This document shows positions 23,143 through 29,030 of a stretch of DNA of 29,030 bases, in pieces (position 1 is the stretch's first letter; each line of letters starts with the position of its first letter). The DNA is from JBKPRX01 sp046734795. Its GTDB lineage: Bacteria; Actinomycetota; Thermoleophilia; Gaiellales; Gaiellaceae. The stretch spans positions 1 to 29,030 of the forward strand of contig JBKPRX010000128.1 in the NCBI GenBank assembly GCA_046734795.1, read 5' to 3'. The position numbers and the translations under genes are program-made. The notes beneath the pieces are model-generated. The model made no database searches, was not told where the DNA came from, and worked only from the letters and a program-made list of their open reading frames with translations.

Positions 23143-23901
23143 ATGGCTACGCAAGGCCGGCATGCAGGATCGCGCTATTTCGTCACGGGCGAGCTGCCCG
23201 CGCTCTTGCGTGAGCGTGCGGAAGCGGCGCCTCCAGCCGTCGTTGCGGACCTCGGCTCGGGCGAAGGCGCGATCGGCTACGCGCTCGACCGCGCTGGACT
23301 CGTGCGCGAACGCATCTATGCGGTCGACCTGTCGGAGCGGTCGCTCGAGGTTGCGGCGTCGCTCTCGGACAAGGTCGTCGCCGTCGTGAGCGACGTTGCG
23401 CACGTCGAGACGATCGACGACGCGTCGGTGGACGCGGTCACGTCCTCGCAGGTGATCGAGCACCTACCGGACGACCGAGCGCTTGCCGCCGAGATCGCTC
23501 GTGTGTTGCGGCCCGGCGGCTGGTTCTACGTCTCGAGCGTCGTCCGCGGACCGCACGCGTGGTGGTTCCGCCGCGGGGGGCTCGGCTGGCAGATCGACCC
23601 GACACACGTGCGCGAGTACGAATCCCAGTCGGCTTTCGCCGCCGCGCTCGCGCATCCGGAGCTCGAGCTGGATCGCGTGCACTCCCGTCCGCTGCGATTC
23701 CCGATCGCGGATCCTGCGCTGCGGGTGGCATCCGGCCTCGGCCTCGTCCGCCCGGACCGCCTCGCGACCGCGTACGAACGGAGCGCGGCGCTTGCGAGGG
23801 CGCGCCGACTCGTGCAACTGCGCGTGCCCGGCTACCGCTGGGTCGAAGCGGTCGGCCACCGCCGCGGGAGCCATGACTCGCTCGAGATCGACCCGCAATA
23901 G
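23143..23901 (+). CDS. Class I SAM-dependent methyltransferase
   Basis: A 252-residue protein with motif I VADLGSGEGAIG (34-45), the acidic strand-2 end AVDLS, motif II SSQVIEHLPDD and motif III RVLRPGGWFYVSSV, of the type 11 methyltransferase group. The C-terminal half (with a Trp-rich WWFRRGGLGW stretch) is not recognised and may define the substrate. The ATG at 23143 was chosen because the frame upstream overlaps rluB. It lies on the opposite strand inside the usual scpA-scpB-rluB cluster. A dyad-symmetric sequence follows the stop directly. Confidence 0.87.
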   Translation: MATQGRHAGSRYFVTGELPALLRERAEAAPPAVVADLGSGEGAIGYALDRAGLVRERIYAVDLSERSLEVAASLSDKVVAVVSDVAHVETIDDASVDAVTSSQVIEHLPDDRALAAEIARVLRPGGWFYVSSVVRGPHAWWFRRGGLGWQIDPTHVREYESQSAFAAALAHPELELDRVHSRPLRFPIADPALRVASGLGLVRPDRLATAYERSAALARARRLVQLRVPGYRWVEAVGHRRGSHDSLEIDPQ

Positions 23902-23902
23902 C

Positions 23903-23918
23903 CCCCACCCGGGTGGGG
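23903..23918 (+). terminator. Likely terminator of the methyltransferase gene
   Basis: CCCCACCCGGGTGGGG is a perfect palindrome beginning 1 nt after the methyltransferase stop and followed by CTTCT, a weak T-rich tail. The 180-bp space from 23902 to 24081 holds nothing else that I can assign to a gene. Confidence 0.5.
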
Positions 23919-24081
23919 CTTCTCGAACCCGCCTCCCTCGGGATCGAGGCTAGCGGCGAAAGACGCACGTGCGTGTGTCCGATGTGTGCCGATCTCGTGC
24001 CAATTGCGTGCCAGGTTGCGCTGCCCTTGCGGGGTGCGAAGCGCGGTAACCGAGATGCGAACGCCGACTGCGGCCGTCGAG

Positions 24082-24684
24082 CTACGCAGTCCGCTGCGCG
24101 GCGACTTCGTGCAAGCGGGCGCGGATCTCGTCCGCGTCCTCGCCGACATCGTCGAGGCGCGGGAGCGCCGACAGGCTTTCGAGGCCGAAGATCCGTTCGA
24201 AGAGCTGTGTCGTCCGGTAGCGGATCGCGCCGCCGACGCCGTCGTCGCGTCCCGCTTCGGCGATCAAACCGCGCTCGACCAGGCTCGCAACTGCGGAGTC
24301 GGCGGCGACGCCGCGAATCCGCGCGATATCCGGCCGTGTACAGGGGCCGAGGTACGCGACGATTGCGAGCGTCTCGAGCGCAGCCTGCGACAACCCGCGC
24401 TGCGCCGGCCGCTCGACGAGCCGTGCACACGCCGCCGCCGCCTCGCGCGAAGCGCGGAACGCCCAACCGCCTGCGACGTGCTCGAGGACGATGCCGCATC
24501 GGCCTTCGCGGTATCGATCCGTGAGCAGACCGAGCGCCGTCTCTACACGTTCGGTGTCCTCGTCCGCCGCCTCGGCCAGCTCCTTGACGCTCAGGGGCGA
24601 CGACGCGATCACGAGCAGCGCCTCGAGCGTGCGCGCGAGCTGATCGACCGGATTGGACGTGATCAGGCGGAGCGGACGGTCCAT
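24082..24684 (-). CDS. scpB: Segregation and condensation protein B
   Basis: Part of the SMC-ScpAB condensin complex; a dimer of two winged-helix domains that bridges ScpA. The 200-residue protein shows the family pattern: LEALLVIASSPLSVKELAEA near the start, GWAFRAS, LSQAALETLAIVAYLGPCTRPDIARIRGV in the second domain. The start is ATG at 24684 with the Shine-Dalgarno sequence AGGGAG 5 nt upstream, on the minus strand. It overlaps the end of scpA by 22 nt. Confidence 0.94.
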   Translation of the reverse strand: MDRPLRLITSNPVDQLARTLEALLVIASSPLSVKELAEAADEDTERVETALGLLTDRYREGRCGIVLEHVAGGWAFRASREAAAACARLVERPAQRGLSQAALETLAIVAYLGPCTRPDIARIRGVAADSAVASLVERGLIAEAGRDDGVGGAIRYRTTQLFERIFGLESLSALPRLDDVGEDADEIRARLHEVAAQRTA

Positions 24685-25415
24685 GTGGTCTCCCTTTCTA
24701 CGGCGGTGCTCGAAATCCTGATCGGCGCGAACGGCGCCGCCTGCTCGATCGCGATCTCGCCCGAGCGCCGGAGCTCGAGGAGCGCAAGGAACGCAACTGC
24801 CTGCTCGACGCGGGTCAGCCCCGCAGCTTCGTGGTCGAAGTCGACCGTGCGCCGGTGCCGGAGCAACGCGCGAAAGCGCTCGACGAACTGCGCGACCGGC
24901 GGAAACCGCAGCGCCATGTGCGCAAGCGAGGGCTGCGGCGGCTCGGTCGCGAGCGCACGCAGCACCGTCGCGAGCTGAATCGGATCCTGCGGCGCAATCG
25001 GTCGCTCGGGCACCGGCGCAAGCGGCGCCGGGCCGAGGCGGAAGAACCGATCGCCCTCGGCGTGCAAACGATCTGCGAGCCAGCCTGCTGCGTCCTTCAT
25101 CCGCCGATACTCGGCGAGGCGGCGCGCCAGCTCCGCCGCGGCCTCTTCCGGCTCGAGCTCGGCCAGCTCGGCGGCCTCGTCCGGGAAAAGACCGCGCGCC
25201 TTGAGCTCGAGGAGCGCCGCGACGAGGACGAGAAACTCGCCGCACGCGTCGAGATCGAGCCGATCGCGCTCTGCAAGCCGCTCGATGAAGGCGATGACGA
25301 TTGCCGCAACGTCGACGTCGGCGAGGTCGAGCTCCTCGCGTAACACGAGTGTCAGGAGGAGATCGAACGGCCCTTCGAAGGCGTCGAGATCCAGCTCGAG
25401 CTCGCGCACGATCAT
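24663..25415 (-). CDS. scpA: Segregation and condensation protein A
   Basis: The kleisin subunit of the SMC condensin complex. The 250-residue protein starts with the typical FEGPFDLLLTLVLREELDLADVDVAAI segment that binds the SMC head, has the central LLELKARGLFP helix, and ends with a winged-helix domain (TRVEQAVAFLALLELRRSGEI). The start is ATG at 25415 with TAGGCT 7 nt upstream; a longer frame upstream adds 45 residues unlike the family. The smc gene is not in the window. Confidence 0.94.
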   Translation of the reverse strand: MIVRELELDLDAFEGPFDLLLTLVLREELDLADVDVAAIVIAFIERLAERDRLDLDACGEFLVLVAALLELKARGLFPDEAAELAELEPEEAAAELARRLAEYRRMKDAAGWLADRLHAEGDRFFRLGPAPLAPVPERPIAPQDPIQLATVLRALATEPPQPSLAHMALRFPPVAQFVERFRALLRHRRTVDFDHEAAGLTRVEQAVAFLALLELRRSGEIAIEQAAPFAPIRISSTAVERETTWTVRSA

Positions 25416-25780
25416 TGGCCCGAGCCTACCCGGGTTCCCGGACGGGGAACAAAATCTTCCAAAACCCGTACGGGCGCCTAACAGGCATCGACCAAGATCG
25501 CGCGCATGCTCCCACTTCGCCGCCGCGCTCGCGATCCACACGACGCGCACCGAACAACGATCGGGACCGCGAAACGCCCGAGGAGTCTCCGTCGGTGAGA
25601 TCCGCGGCGTTTGACAACCTTCCGACCACGAGAAGGAGTACGCGTCGGCCCGCCCAGGGGAGGAACGTTTCGTGCCGCGACTAGCTCACGACCCATATGC
25701 GTCGGAACGACGGAAGTCCCGTTAGTTCCGTCCAGAAACCGCACGCTCGCCCATCGCCCAAGGAGAGAAGGAGAGTGCCA
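25416..25780. other. Gene-free divergent region between scpA and the NHL protein
   Basis: 365 bp without a credible full gene. Towards scpA it holds the promoter described separately, the dyad GTTCCC/GGGAAC (25434-25450) and a 10-bp palindrome CCCGTACGGG (25465-25474). Towards the NHL gene it holds TTGACA (25611-25616, exact -35 consensus, no clear -10) and the first unit of the tandem duplication that contains the short reading frame 25672-25725. Confidence 0.7.
25423..25428 (-). promoter_or_regulatory. Putative -10 element of leaderless scpA promoter
   Basis: TAGGCT on the minus strand, 7 nt before the scpA ATG. TTGTTC on the same strand at 25452-25447, spaced 18 nt away, is a possible -35. 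An inverted repeat GTTCCC/GGGAAC (25434-25450) lies over this -35 region and could be an operator. Confidence 0.45.
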
Positions 25781-25831
25781 ATGCCCCGACTAGCTCGCCA
25801 TTCGTTCGCTTCGAGGCACCGAACGCGGGTC
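25620..25831 (+). repeat. Imperfect tandem duplication of the NHL gene's start region
   Basis: Unit 1 (25620-25725) and unit 2 (25726 to about 25831) both begin TTCCG, have CGCCCA, a purine-rich Shine-Dalgarno stretch (GGGGAGG; AAGGAG), and then a start codon followed by CCxCGACTAGCTC. The first 11 codons after the start agree at 23 of 33 bases. In unit 1 the frame is GTG (25672) and ends at TAG (25723-25725) after 17 codons, giving a peptide like PRLA..ASERR; in unit 2 the ATG at 25781 opens the NHL protein, which begins PRLA..ASRHR. The repeat is diverged and partly gapped. It may be a decayed copy or a leader peptide. Confidence 0.45.
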
Positions 25832-27442
25832 GCTATAGCCTGCGTCGCCGCAGCCGCAGCTGCGCTGGTCGTCAGCGGCGCCGGCGCGGTCACGGGAACC
25901 GACACGATCACGACGATCGCAGGCACCGGCACAGCTGGTTTCGCCGGCGACGGCGGCCAGGCAACCTCGGCGCAGCTCAACGTTCCGGTCGGCGTCGCAG
26001 TCGACCAGAGCGGCAACGTCTACGTCGCCGACGCCTTGAACCACCGCGTGCGACGCATCACCCCTGCCGGCACGATCACGACGATTGCGGGCACCGGAAC
26101 CGCCGGGTTCGCCGGCGACGGCGGTCAGGCGACGTCGGCCCAGCTCAACGCGCCGAACGGCGTAGCGGTCGCTACGAACGGCGACGTGTACATCGCCGAC
26201 ACCTCGAACAATCGGATCCGCCGGGTCACGTCCGCGGGCACGATCACGACGGTCGCCGGCATCGGCACCGCCGGCTCGACGGGCGACGGAGGTCAGGCCA
26301 CGTCCGCCCAAATCAACGCGCCGACGGGGGTCGCGGTCGACGGCAGCGGCAACTTCTACATCGCCGAGGTGAACGGAAACCGCGTGCGTCGCGTGACCTC
26401 GGCAGGCGTGATCACGACGTTCGCCGGAACCGGAACGGCCGGCTTCTCCGGCGACGGCGGGCAGGCGACCTCGGCACAGCTGCGGTCGCCGTTCGGCGTC
26501 GCACTCGACGCGGCCGGCAACCTCTACATCGCGGACGCCGTCAACTACCGGATCCGCCGAGTGACCCAGGCAGGCGTGATCACGACGTTCGCGGGCACCG
26601 GCACCCCGGGAGCGACGGGTGACGGCGGCCAGGCCACGGCTGCTCAGCTGAACGTCCCCCTCGGCGTCGCCGTCGACGCCGGCGGGAACGTGTACATCGC
26701 CGACAGCTCGAACCATCGCATCCGGCGCGTAACGGCGGCCGGCGTGATCACCACGATCGCCGGCAACGGCACAGCCGGCAACACCGGAGACGGCGGCCCC
26801 GCGCAGTCGGCGCAGCTCAACACGCCGCAGGGAGTCGCAGTCGGCCGTGACGGCAGCCTGTACCTCTCTGTATCCGCCGCCCAACGTGTTCGCAAGATCA
26901 CGAACGCCGCACCGACGGCCTCGTTCACCGCGAACCCCGCGAGCGGAACCGCGCCGCTGAACGTGTCGTTCGACGCATCGGCGTCCGCTGACCCGAACGG
27001 ACAAATTGCGACCTACGCGTGGAACTTCGGTGACAACCAGAACGGCACCGGCAAGACCGTGCAGCACTCGTACGCAAACCCCGGGACCTACACGGTCACG
27101 CTGACCGTCACCGACGACGCCGGCGCAACCGCAACGGCGACGAAGGACATCACAGCCACTGCGAAGCCAAAGCCGAAGAACCCGAACGCGTGCACGATCA
27201 TCGGCAACGCACGCAACAACGTCCTCCGCGGAACCGCGAAGCGTGACGTGATCTGCGGCAAGGGCGGAAACGACACGCTCTACGGCTTCGGCGGCAATGA
27301 CCGCCTCGTCGGCGACGCCGGCAACGACGTCCTGATCGGCGGCTCCGGCAACGACACGCTGATCGGAGGCCCCGGCCGCGACCGCGCGAACGGCGGCACC
27401 GGCCGCGACACCTGCTCCGCCGAACGACGCGCGAGCTGCTAG
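25781..27442 (+). CDS. Secreted NHL-repeat / PKD / RTX-like repeat protein
   Basis: A 553-residue exported protein. The signal peptide (1-38) has a basic start and a long Ala/Val core; the Cys in it is not a proper lipobox. Residues 42-377 are six NHL repeats of exactly 56 residues with a consensus reading GDGGQATSAQL, GVAVD, GN(V/L)YIAD and HRIRRVT, forming a six-bladed beta propeller. A PKD domain follows (about 378-461, with WNFGD and YTVTLTV), then a Lys/Pro linker and a C-terminal block of GGxGND repeats (about 470-553) like RTX calcium-binding nonapeptides. No cell-wall anchor or membrane helix is seen. A role in adhesion or surface binding is plausible, not shown. A start at 25781 is supported by AAGGAG at 25769-25774, 6 nt upstream. 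Convergent with lgt; their stops share four bases. Confidence 0.9.
   Translation: MPRLARHSFASRHRTRVAIACVAAAAAALVVSGAGAVTGTDTITTIAGTGTAGFAGDGGQATSAQLNVPVGVAVDQSGNVYVADALNHRVRRITPAGTITTIAGTGTAGFAGDGGQATSAQLNAPNGVAVATNGDVYIADTSNNRIRRVTSAGTITTVAGIGTAGSTGDGGQATSAQINAPTGVAVDGSGNFYIAEVNGNRVRRVTSAGVITTFAGTGTAGFSGDGGQATSAQLRSPFGVALDAAGNLYIADAVNYRIRRVTQAGVITTFAGTGTPGATGDGGQATAAQLNVPLGVAVDAGGNVYIADSSNHRIRRVTAAGVITTIAGNGTAGNTGDGGPAQSAQLNTPQGVAVGRDGSLYLSVSAAQRVRKITNAAPTASFTANPASGTAPLNVSFDASASADPNGQIATYAWNFGDNQNGTGKTVQHSYANPGTYTVTLTVTDDAGATATATKDITATAKPKPKNPNACTIIGNARNNVLRGTAKRDVICGKGGNDTLYGFGGNDRLVGDAGNDVLIGGSGNDTLIGGPGRDRANGGTGRDTCSAERRASC
25904..26911 (+). repeat. Six in-frame 168-bp tandem repeats (NHL blades)
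   Basis: Six consecutive units of 168 bp each start near 25904, 26072, 26240, 26408, 26576 and 26744, each encoding one 56-residue NHL blade. The first five are close to each other at protein level; the sixth has lost the YIADxxNHR part (YLSVSAAQR). The regular length suggests expansion by unequal crossing-over. Confidence 0.9.
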
Positions 27443-28326
27443 CGGCGCCCGCGGCCCTTCGGAACTGCCATCGCCGGCCCCGCGGGTGTAGCGCGGGGCC
27501 GGCGCCGCTTCGGCGGCGCAGGCTCCTGCCCCTCGGGCCTCCGAAGGAACTGCCACCAGACGAAGAACGCGGTCGAGCCGACGAAGAAAAGAAGCGAGAC
27601 GTAGAAGTTCAGCCGCATTCCCCAGAGATGGTGTGACGGGTCGACGCGCAGCGTCTCCTCGAACGTACGAAACGCGGTGTAGATCATCACGTAGAGCGCG
27701 AAGAGCGCGGGCGGCCGAAGGCGATAGCGGCGGTCGATCCAAAGGAGCGCGACGACGCCGAGCAAATCCCAGATGAACTCGTAGAGGAACGTCGGGTGGT
27801 GGAGCGTCGTGATCCCGTTCGTGTTGATCTCGAGTGCCCAAGGCAGGTCGGTCGCCTTGCCATAGAGCTCCTGGTTCCAGTAGTTGCCCCAGCGGCCGAT
27901 CCCCTGCGCGAGCAGCAGCCCCGGCGCGACCGCGTCCATCATCAGTCGCACCGAGTTGCCGGAGCGGTGCACGACCCACGCGCCGACGAGGACGCCCGCG
28001 AGGATCCCGCCCCAGACGCCGAGCCCGCCCTTCCAGACCTCGAAGACGCCTTGCCATTTCGGCGAGGGCACTTCGTTCCAGCTCGTCAGGTCGTGGTAGA
28101 TCCGCGCGCCGATGATCCCGGCGATGACGCCCCAGACGGCCGTGCGATATACGAGGTCCGCGTCGCCGCCCCGCGCGACCCATCTCCGTGCCGTCAGCCA
28201 GATGCAGGCGGCGATGCCGAGCAGCAGCATGACGCCGTACATGTGCAGCGTGAGCGGCCCCGCGATGTGCAGGTTTCCGCTACTCGGCGAAGGGATCGAC
28301 GCGACGGCCGCGCGCACGAAGCGCAT
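27439..28326 (-). CDS. lgt: Prolipoprotein diacylglyceryl transferase
   Basis: Adds diacylglycerol to the lipobox cysteine of lipoproteins at the inner membrane. The 295-residue polytopic protein has the family signature GRWGNYWNQE at 144-153 (Arg145, Asn148, Glu153) and HPTFLYE. At the position of the His-Gly-Gly motif (GGMSFHGG in E. coli) it reads GGLGVWGG. A Pro/Arg/Lys-rich cytoplasmic tail of about 35 residues ends it. The 3' end shares the bases CTAG with the NHL gene's stop. The upstream 67-residue gene is 27 nt away on the same strand, so they may be cotranscribed. The DUF3352-like lipoprotein of this window would be a substrate. Confidence 0.95.
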   Translation of the reverse strand: MRFVRAAVASIPSPSSGNLHIAGPLTLHMYGVMLLLGIAACIWLTARRWVARGGDADLVYRTAVWGVIAGIIGARIYHDLTSWNEVPSPKWQGVFEVWKGGLGVWGGILAGVLVGAWVVHRSGNSVRLMMDAVAPGLLLAQGIGRWGNYWNQELYGKATDLPWALEINTNGITTLHHPTFLYEFIWDLLGVVALLWIDRRYRLRPPALFALYVMIYTAFRTFEETLRVDPSHHLWGMRLNFYVSLLFFVGSTAFFVWWQFLRRPEGQEPAPPKRRRPRATPAGPAMAVPKGRGRR

Positions 28327-28353
28327 TCTGCCGACCCTGCCGGCAGCGGAGGT

Positions 28354-28557
28354 CTAGAGAAGAATCTCTGCAGCGAGATCCGGCGGGCAGCCCTGCTCGA
28401 GCAGGCGGGCCGCCTGGTGCAGATCGATGTCGGTGCGGCTCGCGAGAATCACTGCCGTGTCGGGCGCGAAACCGGCACGCTCGAGCTCCTCTGCGCGCCA
28501 GCGCTCGACCCGCTCTGCCTCGGTCTCGACGATCAGTGGTGTCTCGGCCGCCTGCAT
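28354..28557 (-). CDS. Small conserved protein of unknown function
   Basis: A 67-residue protein, no signal or membrane segment. It has an acidic N-terminal helix (ETEAERVERWRAEELERAG) and a C-terminal helix pair with DLHQAARLLEQGCPPDLAAEILL. Its pattern of RxDIDLHxAxxLLxxGCPPxLAxxIL is one I have seen in small actinobacterial hypotheticals, but no function is known to me. AGAGG lies 3 nt before the ATG. It precedes lgt on the same strand. Confidence 0.75.
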   Translation of the reverse strand: MQAAETPLIVETEAERVERWRAEELERAGFAPDTAVILASRTDIDLHQAARLLEQGCPPDLAAEILL

Positions 28558-28614
28558 CTACCTCTAATTCGGTGCCAGGCTCGTAATGGTTCTCCCCTGG
28601 GCGGGGGATTCGGT

Positions 28615-29030
28615 CTACCGCGTCGCGGCGAGGTAGGGCTCGAGGCCCTCGCGAGCGCGGGCGACCGCCCAGTTGTGATTCCAGCGAAAGAGCGGCCGGA
28701 GAATCGGCGTCAGATAGCGAAGAAGCGGCCGGTCCGCGTGGACGATCCAGTCCCAGCGGAGGTGGGTCCCGCCACCGTCGAGCGGCGTGAAGGTCCAGGT
28801 GCCGCGGCCGCGGAGGTCGCCGTCGACCTCGACGTCGAAGCTGCGCGGACGGTCGAACGCCGTGAGCTTCGCGTCGAGTTCGAGCACGTACGGGAGTCGC
28901 CCTTTGAACCGGTGGTGCGCCTCGCCGCCGAGTCGCGGCGGGCCGTCCGCCTCGACCTCGAGATAGACGGGCCGCCACCACGTCGGATACGTGCGGCTGT
29001 CGGCGAGCGCGTCGAAGGCAGCCTCCGGCG
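28615..29030 (-). CDS. SRPBCC-fold (polyketide cyclase/START-like) protein, 5' end outside the window
   Basis: The reading frame is open from the window edge, so the N-terminus is missing. The visible part reads PEAAFDALADSRTYPTWWRPVY, then LGGEAHHRFKGRLPY, GRGTWTFTPLDGGGTHLRWDWIV and ends EPYLAATR. PxxxWDxLxDxxxYPxWW and the later GTWxFxPxxGGTxLxWxW pattern are typical of SRPBCC-domain proteins, which bind a hydrophobic ligand in a helix-grip fold. No specific ligand can be named. The last 57 bp before the next gene (28558-28614) contain a small GC-rich hairpin without a T-run. Confidence 0.82.
   Translation of the reverse strand, partial: PEAAFDALADSRTYPTWWRPVYLEVEADGPPRLGGEAHHRFKGRLPYVLELDAKLTAFDRPRSFDVEVDGDLRGRGTWTFTPLDGGGTHLRWDWIVHADRPLLRYLTPILRPLFRWNHNWAVARAREGLEPYLAATR

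Noticed and set aside
23921..24081. Possible tRNA remnant or integrase tail (minus strand has GGGTTCGAGA)
   Set aside because: The bases either side do not form a T-stem, no acceptor stem or anticodon arm can be drawn, and no recombinase motif is present.
25904..26911. Regular repeats that might suggest a CRISPR array
   Set aside because: The unit is 168 bp, in frame, and encodes NHL blades; there are no short identical repeats with unique spacers.
25790..28183. A 797-residue open frame on the minus strand across the NHL gene and lgt
   Set aside because: It is antisense to the NHL gene and out of frame with lgt, is low-complexity Arg/Gly/Val/Asp sequence, and is explained by GC-rich codon bias plus the NHL repeats.

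Overview
The window is a GC-rich stretch of bacterial chromosome with almost no space between genes. It looks like an actinobacterium, possibly of the Thermoleophilia/Gaiellales type. That placement is an inference from the GC-rich codon use, a Ku protein, a class II DAHP synthase, a GreA, many 4-nt stop/start overlaps and many apparently leaderless start sites. There is no rRNA, tRNA, CRISPR array or insertion sequence that I can support. Nearly all genes are core housekeeping genes.

Layout: (1) 10-3079: peptide deformylase, a DUF1992-like protein on the other strand, and primosomal helicase PriA. (2) 3143-6798, plus strand: OsmC-like protein, methyltransferase and P-loop kinase joined by 4-nt overlaps, then an acyl-CoA synthetase overlapping a crotonase. 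(3) 6820-8983: GreA, a ZIP metal transporter, and a divergent DtxR-type regulator with a 20-bp palindrome between them. (4) 8967-12445, minus strand: metK, a small orphan ParA-like ATPase, Ku, and a coiled-coil protein translationally coupled to Ku. (5) 12480-21428, minus strand: a long operon running aroG (class II DAHP synthase), tyrA, aroA, cmk, plsC, der, gpsA and a DUF3352-type lipoprotein, most joined by 1-4-nt stop/start overlaps; metK may be read from its own promoter at the end. (6) 21478-25415: trpS, an RluB-type pseudouridine synthase, a methyltransferase, and scpB-scpA (condensin partners). (7) 25416-25780: the only gene-free stretch over 300 bp, holding promoter elements and a decayed tandem copy of the next gene's start. 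(8) 25781-27442: a secreted protein of six 56-residue NHL repeats, a PKD domain and RTX-like repeats. (9) 27439-29030, minus strand: lgt, a small conserved protein, and a truncated SRPBCC-domain protein.

How the parts fit: the large minus-strand operon joins shikimate/tyrosine synthesis to nucleotide, phospholipid and ribosome-assembly genes. Lgt, encoded nearby, would lipidate the DUF3352-type lipoprotein. The ZIP/DtxR pair is a self-contained metal-homeostasis switch. The Ku/coiled-coil pair, perhaps with the ParA, is the best candidate for an undescribed functional module: an end-joining factor without an adjacent LigD but with a coupled partner of unknown function. A recurring signal is the hexamer TAGNNT 6-9 nt upstream of start codons at def, priA, greA, metK, aroG and scpA, which suggests leaderless transcription as a common mode here.
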